A stretch of 64,000 bases of DNA, taken from positions 868,001 to 932,000 of the forward strand of contig NW_026570252.1 in the NCBI RefSeq assembly GCF_019649055.1. Direction: 5' to 3'. Shown in pieces: positions 42,023-53,874 of this stretch (positions are counted from its first letter, which is position 1; each line of letters begins with the position of its first letter). The notes under the pieces are model-generated. The model was not told the origin of the DNA and made no database searches. It saw nothing but the letters and a program-made list of their open reading frames with translations. Position numbers and translations under genes: made by a program. Source of the stretch: Paramacrobiotus metropolitanus (Eukaryota > Tardigrada > Eutardigrada > Parachela > Macrobiotidae).

Positions 42023-42434
42023 ACTCCGGTCGATTAGTGCGTACTACGATTACAATTATTAGCATCACAATTACGTTAATAAACTCTTGTCACCAATAAT
42101 ATTATAAATTATTGTTGCGATGAGTGTAGTAGTTTAATAATTTTATTTATTCCCTTGAGTGACATACTTCTGCTGCTGCTGTATTTTTTTAGTGGAGATA
42201 AAGTATTTTGCATACTTAGTAAACGCCCAGTCTCATTTCACGGTGGCATCCAAGAACACAAGTCATGAACTTACGCGAAAACAGGTTCCGATACTTAATT
42301 CAATTTAATTGTAGGTACATGTGAACTCGAGTATGTTCTTCTATTATGCGATTGAACTACCGTACAGATATCTCTACAGTTAGTGCGGCACTGTTGCATT
42401 TACGATGATGGACAAATACACCGATGTCTCGTTT

Positions 42435-45400
42435 TAGCGTTTACTGCGCAAACCAGCGCTTCTCTGTCCCAACCGAGTCTTTTGGGATTTTCCTACTGCC
42501 CACGGCAACTGCTTACTGGTTTAATTAATGTTTTTGATCACGGATCACCTGGCCCCGCTTTTTTCTCTATACTGCACATTGTTCATACACCTACAGAATT
42601 TGCACACCGTTATTTCTCAGGTGACTCGTGCGTTAATTCTCGTGAAACATGGGCACTCACTCCTTGAGGAAATCGATGTTGGCAAAAGATGGGCAAACTG
42701 AAATTAATAATTTAATTACTTGTTCCGTAGAGATAAGCCAAACCCCAGCAGACAGCTGTAGCTGTTTCCGGCGTGTTGACATGTATCTGTATGATGCACA
42801 AATAACCTGCGCAAGTAGGTCGTTTTGTATCGATTTTCTTTGCATGCGTTGGAGAAATTGAAGTGAGCTGAAAATCGCCTCCAGCGTCGTATGCTGTGGA
42901 AGCGCCGTGTACTGTTACGAACATGTGCACGCAGCTTCTGTTCATCTAAGGTGGCATACATACTTTTACTTTGTTTACCAACGTGATCTCTGAGCGGATG
43001 CAGATGTCATTGCCAGCTTCCTTAATTCTTTAAAATCTTCTTGTACAGTGCGTACCTTTTTGGAAAGCCTTATGCGTTTGCATTGAGCAGCAACAATGCA
43101 GCATCAAACTGCCAGTTATTTTACTGATTCAGAAATATCGGTACCAGTCTGATGCCAGTTCAAAAAGACTGATTTTGTAAGACTCTTGGCTTGGTGCATG
43201 GTACCAGTTTTATTATATACCCGTCTTTCAGGATTTTAGAGAGTTTAAAGTTTTTTTATTATTTGGATGGATGATTCGGAGAAGAATGGCGCAGGGAAGG
43301 GCGCAAAGAGGAAGCTGGATTTTTCTTCGACACACACTGGTAAGATTACCTCTATACTAAACCTGAGAACGCTCTGAGGCCTCCCTTCCTAAAAATTCCG
43401 TATTTTGCTTAAAGAAAGGAGATAGTGGGAGCTTTTTAAAAAATAATTTCGTTGGCACTGGTCCCAGGGGCGTGGTCACAAACATTTAAAAAAAATAAGC
43501 ATATCGTATGCAGTGTGTTGTCAATGTGTTAGCTATAGCTAACACATTGTTATCGTTAATGTTTACGGTACTTGTTAACATGTGTAATTAATGCCTTTGA
43601 ATGAATGTGTAACTAGAGATACCATGCCATTGCTTCAAAATCGGTACACCGGTTAACATTCACCTATATGTTTCAACACATTAAGCCAACAGTTTTTACA
43701 GTTGAGGATTTACCATCAGCACAGCCTGGATCGCGCCCATCCGTATGGGAAGCCCATTCTGACCGAACGGATGTGGAGAAGTTGCTGCATGGGCAATTCA
43801 ACGAGGATTTCCAGCCGACCCAGACGACCTTTCCGTCTGGTTTCCGCAAAGTTATCCGTCCAAGCGGTCAGTGACCGTGTCGCGCCGTACTTCCAACCTT
43901 TGCTCCAGCTGACTGAAAATCTTCTTTTACTCTTTGCAGATCTCGAGGGCTTCATGAGTGTCGCAGCGACATTTCGCCCAATATTGCCGTCCAGTTCGTA
44001 TTCCAGTATCTATGCCAATTTGAACGGTTCCCGCGATGTGATGCTGCAGAAAGCCGGTGGCGCAGTGTGGGCGGCGTACGAGATCGCCTACGGAGACCAG
44101 ATTGCCGTGTTCACCGCGTTCATGACGTCAGCCCTTAAAGCTCAGCAGATTCCGGTAATCTGTTAGTAATTTAGTAGTTATTTGTTTTCACGAAATTGCA
44201 ACATCTCGCTCCGCTTAGTACATCATATTACCAACATGCCCTGTGATAACCATTTGCAGTACCAACCGCAGACCTCGCCGCAGCGAGCACGGCTTCGAAT
44301 GCAGGAGAAACGTCGAGATGACAAAGCCCGTCTGGCGCAGTTCGTTGCCATGCTGCCCGGGTTCGAGAACATTAGCCCGCCGGATCGCAGTATTTTACTC
44401 GCGGAAAAAACGTTTCTCAGTACCTTGGTATGGGCTGTTCCTTGGATATATCAAAATAGTTGTATCACTTGTATGCATGCCAAAGTTTCGACATACAGAT
44501 AAGTTTCGGCTTATTCTCTATCTGGTGTTATTTTTCCGTAGCTGCATCACATGAAGTTCTTTCACAAGGGAGATTATTATTGCACATTGCCGGGTCCCGA
44601 GCAGATTCACTCCAACAACTACTGCATGGAAATGATGGGTATGGATCCGGAATTCATCCGGTTCTGCAACAAATTCAGCGCTGTATTCAACGCGATTGGG
44701 TTGACGCTTACGGAAGTATATCTACTTCTGGCCGCATCGTTTTTTGATCCTGGTAAGTAAGCAAAAAATTGTTCAAGATTCGGGGTTGTTCCGGGTCCGG
44801 GATATTCAAGATCGGAGGTTCCACTGAATCTAAATAACATGCACGAGTGCTCGTATATTTTGCCGGCGTACTGATCAAAACGAACCAATCAGCAAGTATT
44901 AAAAAATACTTTTTAATATTGTCAGGATTAATGGTGTAACCGTTACTATTGTCTGTTACTCATGCTGGCACCCAGCACCCAGTTCTAAAGAGCTTGAAGA
45001 ATTATTCTTTTTGTTCTAAATTGGTTTATCAAGTTCAAGTGTAAATGGCGTTTAGCTTGTACAATTTGTCAATAAAAAATCATTGCCCCTTTATCATACA
45101 TACATCGATCGACCTTGAAGGCGAAGTTGTTACTCAGAAGTCAGAAGTTTAGTCAATGTGACTGTTTTACTGAGTATATAAGATACTGTACTACGTCTGC
45201 ATTGTTAACTGCACTGGAATTACTCTTCATTAAAGCAAACTACCAAAACCACGTTAATTGTATCAAATAGACAACCAGGGAGGATTCTAACACTTCTGGT
45301 TGTTTTTTTTCGATGGTTTTCTTATGATCATTTTAATTTTTACGCAGACATTAAATACGATTCATGTTACTTCAGCGCGCTTAATACACAGGAATTGTAG

Positions 45401-45683
45401 TTATCGATTTGCCCGGTTTTCCACAGGCACCACCACTGCGTCGGCTAAGCAGGCACTCGCGCAGCTGCACGCGTTTTATAAGGATGCGCTGATGTACACG
45501 ATCGGCTATCGTTGCCGGAATCCGGAGGAACGCGCCGCTGTCTACCACAAACTGAACGAAGCGGCCACACTGTTCCCCACGGTGCACCAGGTTGCGCTTG
45601 CGTGGTATCAGAATGTCGACAGGACGGTGCCACCATTTCCTGCCCCGCTCAGGACGCTGCTTCAGGACTGCTTGAAACGTTAA
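42435..45683 (+). CDS. Nuclear-receptor-like protein, ligand-binding domain (gene 2)
   Basis: Exons on the plus strand: about 43,702-43,866, 43,940-44,154, 44,260-44,427, 44,542-44,752 and 45,427-45,683 (stop TAA). All junctions are GT-AG and phases fit. The third exon carries the helix 3-5 signature (FVAMLPGF...DRSILL), the fourth the LT.TEVYLLLAASFFDP block, and the last the terminal helices. A stretch encoding TAQTSASLSQPS at about 42,435-42,480 matches the first exon part of gene 1 and may be an upstream exon. No DNA-binding domain is visible. Exon sizes 215, 168 and 211 bp are identical in genes 1 and 3. The upstream 1 kb is duplicated at 62,020-63,100, so genes 2 and 3 arose by segmental duplication. 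Confidence 0.75.
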
Positions 45684-46555
45684 TTTCTTTGACTGTTCTT
45701 ATACCGAGCCCCACTACGAATGCTAGCGTGTTTATTGCCTGCTCTCTGACGAAATGTTAGGAATTGTGTGGGCCGGTGAATCCTTTTGCGTGTTTTCAGT
45801 TTTGTCGCGATAGGCTGTCATATCTGTCGTACGCACCGTGCACAACTGATGTGCATTATATTTACAGAGACAGTCGATAAACGACCACCTACGTACTCAT
45901 CTTGAATTTCGTGTTTGGTTTCAGTTCTGCAAAAGCGGATATCCTCATTGTACATTTTTCTTTGACTGCTACTAGGGTAAACCAGATTTGCAAGCGATTG
46001 ATGACTATTTTGTACGCAAAACTCATTTCAAATTTTCAGGTCATTGGCAGCAGATATTACATGGCTCAACAACACCATTATATCGCGATAGTTGTCAACA
46101 TAGCGACGCTGAGCCAGATGACAGTTGACGTAAATCAGCCGCTTCATTTTACTGGCCAGATGCGGTGGTCCGCGGAGATTGCACATGCAATGCGCGACAT
46201 GTCGCATAATGTTGTTACGCGTTCACAAACCGCTCCAGGCCGATGCTTTTTATCCTTGAACTGACACATTGAGGGGACCGCCGAAGAGCACGGATTTGGG
46301 CGTCCACACTCCACAGCACCGATTGCAGTCCGTGCGGAAGCAAGAACGCCTTGCTCTGCGGTATGTACCGTTAAAATTGAATTCAAAACTGTTCAGTTTT
46401 AGCGGTTTTAAACTTTAACGGTTTTTAAGTTCAAACCATTAACATAATCAGACTGGGTTGTAGAAAATAAAAATATTAATAACTTCACCAGGTTTTATAG
46501 ACTTTTTAGCAAACCGCAAGAACAACGTGCATCGGCTTCGCGTGAAACGCACCTC
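45684..46555. other. Stretch without a supported gene
   Basis: An open frame at 45,902-46,264 (120 codons) has no recognisable features. I see no repeats or RNA genes. Confidence 0.4.
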
Positions 46556-46559
46556 ATTT

Positions 46560-46790
46560 CTCAATTTTACATTGATTTTAGCATTGTATTTCGGGCGCAC
46601 GAATGTCCTGGCCGTTGTTCAGCAGGAAATCGCGGCGGTTTTTTAGATGACTAGGATCTAAAAATCAAAAGATGGCGCGCAAAATGAACTAAGAACAAAT
46701 GTGGGTACCATGAACAGTCTCCGGGACGCCCGGTGTAAAAGAATCCTTCTGCTGGTTTAGGAAGTGAACGGCTTACCTGGTCAAAGAAAG
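46560..46790 (-). pseudogene. Partial paralogue of the unrecognised gene at 57,600-58,276
   Basis: The minus strand encodes QQKDSFTPGVPETVHG and, after an acceptor-like TTTTTAG, SHLKNRRDFLLNNGQDI. These align with LQRQDLLSSVVPKTVQG and SQVENRRKFLFNNGEDI in the other copy, with the same exon order. Further exons are not found, so it is a fragment or a poorly resolved gene. Confidence 0.45.
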
Positions 46791-47711
46791 GTTACCCTGG
46801 GCATTTGGTCAGCACGATTCATATGGGCAGAAAGGTCACCATGACTTCGAATCAGCGGCCCAACGAAGTTTGCCCAACGAAGTACGGCATCCAAACGTCG
46901 CAAGGGGCGATGAGCGCTGCGACTCGCTCAGCAAAACGGACACGAGAGCAAAATATTGAACATCATTGAGCTACCCTACGCTACCTACTAGATAGCTCAC
47001 TAAGTGACTATCTGCATACTGACTGGCTTGATACTGATACTGCATGCTTCCTCCCAACTGCACAGTTGTTCTGTTCTGCACGGAACAGAACAACAGCATA
47101 TATAGCGACAAACAACATAAACCTCACCCTCAGGGGCAAGAAAGCGTACATAGAGCCGGCAGGAAAAACAGATACTAGCCCGTACAAGTACGAGTACTCC
47201 CGACTGAACCTTTAACAGCTCATCTTTGGAAAGTATATGACGAAAGGATTTGACTTGGTCTTAAAAATTCTTGCGCACATAAATCACTCAGTTTCGCCTA
47301 CGAGTTCGTTCCTTATTTCACTAGTTTTCGATTTTCTTTCTCTCTGCTAGTATATACTACACTAGTACAAAGTCAATGACCGCGGGCTTGCGCAAGGCGT
47401 TCGATTGGGATGGAAAACAATCCACGAAGCCATTTGTTTTTCTGATCTAGTGCTGCGTGGGATTTCGTTTCATTAATTATTCATCGTTCAGTTAGATATC
47501 GTCGCCATGCACAGCGCGACATTTTTGTAAGTAATTTGCTAATATTATGTGTGACGGTCTGGAGAAGTAAAAAATTAGGGGGGGGCTCGGGGGACTCAGT
47601 CAAAGGGGGCTCTGTCAAATCTTAAATGCGAAAACCAGACTAAAATCGTGAACAAAAATACACTTTCAGCAAGGTAGACATTACGTAGACGGTAGTTATC
47701 CGACTTGAAAT
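46791..47711. other. Intergenic stretch with one strong hairpin
   Basis: No gene. At 47,065-47,094 GTTGTTCTGTTC pairs with GAACAGAACAAC across a short centre. A lone AAAGGTCACC occurs at about 46,832, outside the giant element. Confidence 0.5.
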
Positions 47712-49855
47712 TCACCATTTAATGGAAATAACTTTTCCGGGATTGATACGAGTATTTCTGTGCTCGTAATAATATACGACCGCCCGATGGACATAAAGTT
47801 CACAGAGAAAAATCACAATCGCAATCATGAAAAGTGCCGATACAATATAAACAGTGGACAGTAGGCTGTGCATTTGGATTGACGCCGCTCGTTGTGTGTG
47901 GGTACTCGGTCGAACGCTGGGAATGTAGGGAACTCGGTAAGCCAAATACACTATTTCTGTGTGCAAGCTGACTATGTGTCTTAGATTTCCAGTTTTGGCA
48001 AGCCAAATGATCCTAAAGCATAACGAAATTTTGTTTATTGCAGCGCTAACAGTTTTTAAGTTGAATTTCGCTTGTGGTAGCAGTAACCGTCTGAAATGGT
48101 TTCACTTTTCACGTTCCTCATGCTTACGTACAAATCATTAACGCTTTCGTGTAACGGTGATTGACGGGGCAGTTGGTACACGGAGATGTGATTATGAAAC
48201 TGAGCTGAAGCAGCAGCAAAAAAGCCAGATCTTTGGTACACCGGTGTTTCGTAATATCCGAAAATCGCTATCCTTTTGCGTTTGGACAGTGCAGCAGCAT
48301 AATCAAGAAATTCCGGCAGGGAACTTTCTGAGTTGTAGAGCATCGCCTTTGATGTCAAGGGTTTCAAAATTGGGCTATTCTGGAAATGGAATGATTTAGC
48401 GGATGTCTGCCGTGGCACGATAGCGCTCCAATGGGTGTGGGTACCATCTATATTTTCCGGCCCTTTTAATTACGGTAGCCGCTAGATGAAATGGCACCAC
48501 TTTTGGATCCGGCCGCTGCCTGCCCCCCGCCGGACAGCGCACACGTTACAGCAGCGTGTGCGCTGCTTTCCGTACACCAGACTCTGTGGTGCCATATTTC
48601 ATCTAGCGGCTACAGTATTAGGCTTTTAAACGGTATTGAACGATAGTCCACGCATTTTTTGTCTACATATGTGCTTAACGATAAAATAGTAACATTTTGC
48701 TTTTTCAAGTATCAGATTTACGCGTAAACTCTCACTCACCATAAATTCTATCGGAGCAGTTTTGACGAGGAACAACGGACTGTATCCCGAGCGTACAAAT
48801 TCAGGAACCGTTTGAAAGGGTGGTATTAAAAATGAGCTCGGCAGACTTGAGCTTAAACTCGCGTACATTATGCTAATTACAAAATATGAAAATAATAGCC
48901 ACTGCGTGATAATAAGTCGTGGTGCATGATATTCGTGCGGTAAAGGAGTGTCGAGAGCGTCTAAAAAACGCGCCAAGTTTCCACAGCACTAAAAGCGAAA
49001 TGAATGTTCTGCCATTTACCTTCACAGAAGAAGCTGCTGACGACATCAAACGCACTTCGAAAGGATACGGAAAATGCGAAAGACAGCTTTTTTAGTACAG
49101 ATTCACGGTTCTCGATTTGTGCTGCACCGCGGTCATAGGAAGGACTCGACATTCTGCCAGTGCGCACACAAAGTAGCGTGACGAACACGCCTATGCCGGA
49201 TAGCATAAGCCCCGGCCAGTATTTTGTCAAGGTGTTAATAAATAAACCTTCGACGATCGACCGGCTTCCGACACTGGAATCTACTAGATCTCCATGATGA
49301 ATCAGGATGTAATAATCCCGCACCAGCGCGCCGCTAATAAGCTCAAAGTCGCGTACACGCGCCGGTGTTACTGCAAGAGGGCAAACGCTCATGTTGACCT
49401 TTCCAGTCAGCAGATCAGCCGGCGCTCCGTCGTATTTGGTCCCGTCGGATGTAGTGAATTTCGTTAGCGGTACGCTCGTGGCCAGCAACAGAAGCCTGTT
49501 CCAATCAAATCAATTTCACTGAGGCTTTGCTCAAGTACCTAGATTACGGTCTGTGCACTTGTAGAAAACCACTTTAAACTGTTTTACTGTATATTTCCTA
49601 CCTCAAGCCTAGTTTGTTACTAATTAATGTTAATAATGTTATGGATATTCCACAGAAACATCCGGATCCAGACGGACTTTCAAAATTCCACGGTGGATTA
49701 TTGGAAACACTGACAGTAAACACTCCAGTAATATTAATTTTAGAATTTGCTGCTCTGTCCGCATCAGCCACGGGAACTACCAGCTGATTATTACATACGG
49801 TCAGGGACAAATCCTGGCAGGCTTGGTACAGTCTGGTGTACTCCATTTTGTTCAC
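47712..49855 (-). CDS. Ionotropic glutamate receptor-like channel (IR-type), multi-exon
   Basis: Minus-strand exons: about 49,855-49,602, 49,495-about 49,010, about 48,985-48,740, 48,379-48,128 and 48,012-47,712 (stop TGA). The first encodes an S1-type start (GVFTVSVSNNPPWNFES). The second continues S1 (VRDFELISGALVRDYYILI) and a hydrophobic M1 (LMLSGIGVFVTLL). The third has an M3-like segment (SYFVISIMYASLSSSL). The last holds a hydrophobic M4 (STVYIVSALFMIAIVIFL). The layout S1-M1-M3-S2-M4 is that of ionotropic glutamate receptors. The large amino-terminal domain is absent, as in chemosensory IRs, although upstream exons may be missing. The junction between exons two and three is not resolved. 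A small MITE lies in the intron between exons three and four. It is probably a plasma-membrane ligand-gated channel. Confidence 0.7.
48471..48617. mobile_element. 147-bp MITE inside an intron of the ionotropic receptor gene
   Basis: The ends TACGGTAGCCGCTAGATGAA and TTCATCTAGCGGCTACAGTA are inverted repeats of about 30 bp with one mismatch and one inserted base. It is too short to code and lies between exons of the receptor gene. Confidence 0.8.
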
Positions 49856-50929
49856 AAGACCGCAATATATAATTCAGTCAATTTGTAGAACATGCGTTTG
49901 TTGCAGAATGCGCGGCTATACAGTGCAGGTGCTAAACCAAATTAGGCCTGCTTTTGTTTTCACAGGGCAGCTAAACTTACAATACAATGATGTTAACATG
50001 GTTTACAAATTTTTCGCTACTAGTGTGTATTTTGCGCACCGTTTACTTTGTTTTTAAGCAAACGGACATATGTTTATTTGAACTGCTTGTTACTACAACG
50101 AACTCATCGTTTCTGCTTATTCCGGTATTCCCACGAGAAGGGCAGAGTCAGGGCTCACATTATATAATTTTTAGCATTGTTGACATTACTGTGTGTCATT
50201 CAAAAAAATTCTTTGTCGAGGAGAATTCGGTTTAAGTACGGTTTACAATATAAAACAAAGCGGGACAAGCGTGTTGTTGTGCACTAATTTCTTTATTACA
50301 CAACAAATATAACAGCAAGACTGCAAAACTTTTTGTGTCCATCATTGCTCAGGCACGAGAATGCGGATAAAAAAGCGCTCCAACGCCGTAACGTTTGTAA
50401 AACGCGCTACAGATTTAAAGGGGCATAACAGTCAACTGGCTTGGACGTTGGAACTCTTCGTGCAGTTGTGTGGTTCACAAATTTTGGCGCCGAGTCTAAG
50501 GCCTACCGAGATTTTCAGCGTGTCATCATCGAGGAGGTTGCCGATATGCGCGGAAGGCAACGCGTTGAGCCATATACCAGCTCCCGGTCTCGACTGAGCA
50601 AGGAGGCGCGCCTTATTAACATCATCGTACCGGTAGCTAGAGACACGTTGCACAAAGAGAGGTCCCATGCTTATTAAGACTTGCGGAAACCTGGTGGTGG
50701 GAGTTCTGTTAGTTTAGAATTTGTCTTCCACTTTTCCAGACCAGCACAGACATCGACGGCCAGCTGATCGGGAAGTAGCAAAGAAACTATGTCGGAGACG
50801 GAGTGTATCGAAGCCAGAAAGGCGGGGAGCGCTGTAATTAATTCCTCCGAGCGACGTAAATTGTATATCGTGTGGAGTACTGTGCTGCAAATGTGATTTT
50901 ATTTCTCCAACACTACTGGTGGAGGCTTT
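49856..50929. other. Stretch without a firmly supported gene
   Basis: An open frame at 50,441-50,677 (VWFTNFGAESKAYRDFQRVI onward) looks protein-like but I do not recognise it and find no partner exons. Confidence 0.35.
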
Positions 50930-50934
50930 ACTTC

Positions 50935-51142
50935 TGTGACGTATGTACGCGATTGCATGAATAATAATTATCATTATTATTAATATTGATATTTACATTT
51001 CTCGAGATTCTGCGTAAACGCATAGCAACGGTACAAGATCGGTTGTCTGGCTGAGTCTGTTTTGTGTTGTTGTTGTTTGTCATTCAGTTAGTTGTTGTGG
51101 TCTGGAATATTATTAATAAACTTACGTAGTAAGTACTTCACA
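50935..51142 (+). repeat. 5' LTR of a second LTR retrotransposon
   Basis: 208 bp from TGTGACGTATG to GTACTTCACA, with TGTGA/TCACA inverted ends. It is flanked on the left by ACTTC (50,930-50,934), repeated at 53,122-53,126 after the remnant 3' LTR, which gives a 5-bp target duplication. Confidence 0.75.
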
Positions 51143-51206
51143 TTGGCGTGAAGGATGGTAATTGCCCTTTCTGTTTAAGAGGTAATTGACTGGTCAAAAG
51201 TGGTAA

Positions 51207-53108
51207 TTGACCATGTCTACGGGAGGCACGTCACCCGTGGGAGTAACAGGCACTCAGACACGCACGCCGAATACTGCGGTGTCGGGTGATGATGACTCCA
51301 CCGGGTTGCCCAAATTAAGTAAATTTGACCCAGACACGATGAAGCTGGAAACGTGGCGTGTACAGTTTAATAGCCACGTGGAATCGTTCAAGATGACCGA
51401 TGACAAGAAGAAGCCACTACTCTTGGGATCCCTGAATCCGAAGGCCATGGAGATGCTAGCCTCCATGTGCCGCCCGAAGGATCCAGGTCAGTTCACGTTC
51501 GAGGAACTGTATGAGAAGTTAAAGCTGGTATACAGCAAACGGACAAATATAAGAGTAGAGCGTGCTACCTTCTTTTCGATTAAGCAGAAGTCAGGTCAGA
51601 CTTTGTTGGATTTTTCGAACGATTTAAGGAATCAGTGCGTCAAGTGTGATTTTCCAGACGCGTTTGTAGATGACCAGCTGTGTGCTGCATTTATGTCAGG
51701 TGTAGCCAGTGAAACTACGCGCCGTTATTTGTATACGTTGCCTGTATCGTCTGTTGAAAAATTCGATAAATTATACGAGGAAGCGGATAAGTATGAGACG
51801 AGTAAAGCAGACGCTAAGCAGACGGTCGGTGGTAGATCGTCGTCCCCGGACGTAGCAGCGATAAGGCGCGGTGGATACGGTGGTCGCGGTAGAGGCCGAG
51901 GCGGTAGGTTCCGAGGATCAGGCCGTTTTGGACAGCGGTCCAGTAAAGCAGCTTGTTATGGGTGTGGTTCAACCGAACACATGAAACCGGATTGTCCCCA
52001 TAAGAGTACACAGTGTAATAACTGCGGCCGCCGAGGTCACCTGGCAAAAGTATGCAGAGCGCCAAGAAGAGGGCGTGGTCAGAGAGGGCAGAGGAGAACA
52101 AATTATGTAGAAAGGATGCCGTACGACGTTTTACGTACAGGGCCAGTAACCCCGTCGTCAATTTTTGTCCCGTTAAATATTGACGGCAAGACTGTGAATA
52201 TGGAGTTAGATACGGGATCGTCAGTCACGATAATGAGCAAGTTAACATGGCGGAAAGTTGGTGCACCGAAGTTGGAGAAAGTTGACTACTGTTTGCGTAG
52301 TTTTACTGGCCATGTCATTCCGTTAATGGGAATGGTAGATGTGACAGTTAAGCATGGTGGCGTAACGAAGTCACTTAAAGCGTTGGTTACTGAGCAAGGT
52401 TGCAGTATAATTGGGCGCGATTGGATATCAGAGTTACAGTTAAGCGCGCTCAGTTTAAAGCAACTACAGCAAGGTACTGTAAGTAGAATTGAAGAGTTTA
52501 GCCTTGCAAAGATACTTCAGAAGTATAAGGCAGTGTTTAAGGACGAGCTTGGTTGCTGTAGAAACTTCAAAGCACATTTGTACTTGAAAGAAGGCGCTCG
52601 TCCCGTGTTTTGTAAAGCAAGGCCAGTACCGTTTGCTTTGAAAGAAGAAGTCGAGGAAGATTTAGAACGGTTAGTAAAACTGGGTGTTCTCACACCAGTT
52701 GATTATGCAGAGTGGGCTGCACCAATTACATCTATTAAAAAGCCTAAGAAAAAAGTGCGTATCTGTTCTGACTTAAGTACTGGCTTGAATGCGTCGCTGG
52801 ATGTACACCAGTATCCTTTACCACATCCTGACGAATTATTTGCGAAATTAAATGGTGGTAAAAAGTTCAGTAAAATCGATTTACGAGAAGCATACGCACA
52901 AATACCGTTAGATGAAGAAAGTGCAAATTTGGTTGTCATAAATACGCATAAAGGATTGTTTCGGTACAATCGATTGCCTTTTGGCGTAGCAAGTGCGCCT
53001 AGTATTTTTCAGCAGTTGATCGAAAATATACTGCAAGGTTGTGAAGGTGTAGCAGTATATCTTGACGATATAATTATCACTGGTAAAGATGATGAAGAGC
53101 ATACGTAG
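51207..53108 (+). CDS. Gag-Pol of a second Ty3/gypsy-like element, truncated in reverse transcriptase
   Basis: A single 633-codon frame. The N-terminal 200 residues are Gag-like. Two CCHC zinc knuckles follow an RG-rich linker (CYGCGSTEHMKPDC and CNNCGRRGHLAKVC). The protease motif is LDTGSSVTIMS. Reverse transcriptase runs from about residue 470 through FSKIDLREAYAQIPL to the YLDD box (VYLDDIIITGK). It stops seven codons later, where pol is joined to the last 20 bp of the 3' LTR. RNase H and integrase are therefore missing. Gag and Pol share one frame, unlike in the giant element. It is nonautonomous. Confidence 0.88.
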   Translation: MTMSTGGTSPVGVTGTQTRTPNTAVSGDDDSTGLPKLSKFDPDTMKLETWRVQFNSHVESFKMTDDKKKPLLLGSLNPKAMEMLASMCRPKDPGQFTFEELYEKLKLVYSKRTNIRVERATFFSIKQKSGQTLLDFSNDLRNQCVKCDFPDAFVDDQLCAAFMSGVASETTRRYLYTLPVSSVEKFDKLYEEADKYETSKADAKQTVGGRSSSPDVAAIRRGGYGGRGRGRGGRFRGSGRFGQRSSKAACYGCGSTEHMKPDCPHKSTQCNNCGRRGHLAKVCRAPRRGRGQRGQRRTNYVERMPYDVLRTGPVTPSSIFVPLNIDGKTVNMELDTGSSVTIMSKLTWRKVGAPKLEKVDYCLRSFTGHVIPLMGMVDVTVKHGGVTKSLKALVTEQGCSIIGRDWISELQLSALSLKQLQQGTVSRIEEFSLAKILQKYKAVFKDELGCCRNFKAHLYLKEGARPVFCKARPVPFALKEEVEEDLERLVKLGVLTPVDYAEWAAPITSIKKPKKKVRICSDLSTGLNASLDVHQYPLPHPDELFAKLNGGKKFSKIDLREAYAQIPLDEESANLVVINTHKGLFRYNRLPFGVASAPSIFQQLIENILQGCEGVAVYLDDIIITGKDDEEHT

Positions 53109-53121
53109 TAAGTACTTCACA
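53102..53121 (+). repeat. Remnant 3' LTR (last 20 bp)
   Basis: TACGTAGTAAGTACTTCACA is identical to the end of the 5' LTR (51,123-51,142) and is followed by the target duplication ACTTC. The deletion joined pol directly to the LTR end, sparing the insertion boundary. Confidence 0.8.
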
Positions 53122-53372
53122 ACTTCGTTAATGTCATCATACACTCTTTCTCGTGCGCCCAAAGCGCCACAAAGACCGCGCACTCTTACCACTGGTTAAA
53201 ATTATAGTTTGTGACTTTTGGTAGCACATAATAAAGCGAAAAAGCTAATAAAAATGAGTGTAGTCAGCCTATAACCTGCGTTAAACAGGTCAATCGCTCG
53301 TTTTGATCAAAATTCTATAACTCATACAGTAGAGAATGCTACAATAAGTATGTTATCGTTTTCGCTTGCAGT

Positions 53373-53562
53373 TATGCCTGGTTTGCGAACCGACGGCTTT
53401 AGATCTCTTAAAAAGGCTATAAAGGATTCTCTCATGACCGAACTGCAAATACGTACTTCGAAGTAGACATAGTAATTGTGCCTGGTTTACGAAGCCGACG
53501 GCTTTACATCTCTAAAAACAGCTATAAAAGGTTCCCTTATGACCGAACTACAAATTCGTACG
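53373..53562 (+). repeat. 105-bp period direct duplication, two copies
   Basis: TGCCTGGTTTGCGAACCGACGGCTTT at about 53,375 recurs as TGCCTGGTTTACGAAGCCGACGG at about 53,479, each followed by CTATAAA and ATGACCGAACT. CTATAAA gives a TATA-like look, but no gene start follows directly. Confidence 0.6.
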
Positions 53563-53874
53563 CCTACCAGTATTGCTTGTGATAATGTTTTAACACACGA
53601 TTACAGCAACGCCAACAAATGGTCCAACAGATACAATCGCCGGTTCCAGCGCTCAGCAACTTTTCATTGGCGAGATCTTCCTGGTTGATACACTGAAACG
53701 CTCACAAGGCGCGATCACCTGAGGCCAAAGTCAACGTCACTAGTGTGCTCCTAGCCAAGGAAATTTTATATAGTAACGAATTACACGCTCAGTCTGGACC
53801 GTGCACGAACGCAGTACGCAGACTAGGCGGAATAATTAAAAATTTAAAAAGCGTATTTGCCGGATGCCTTCGAC

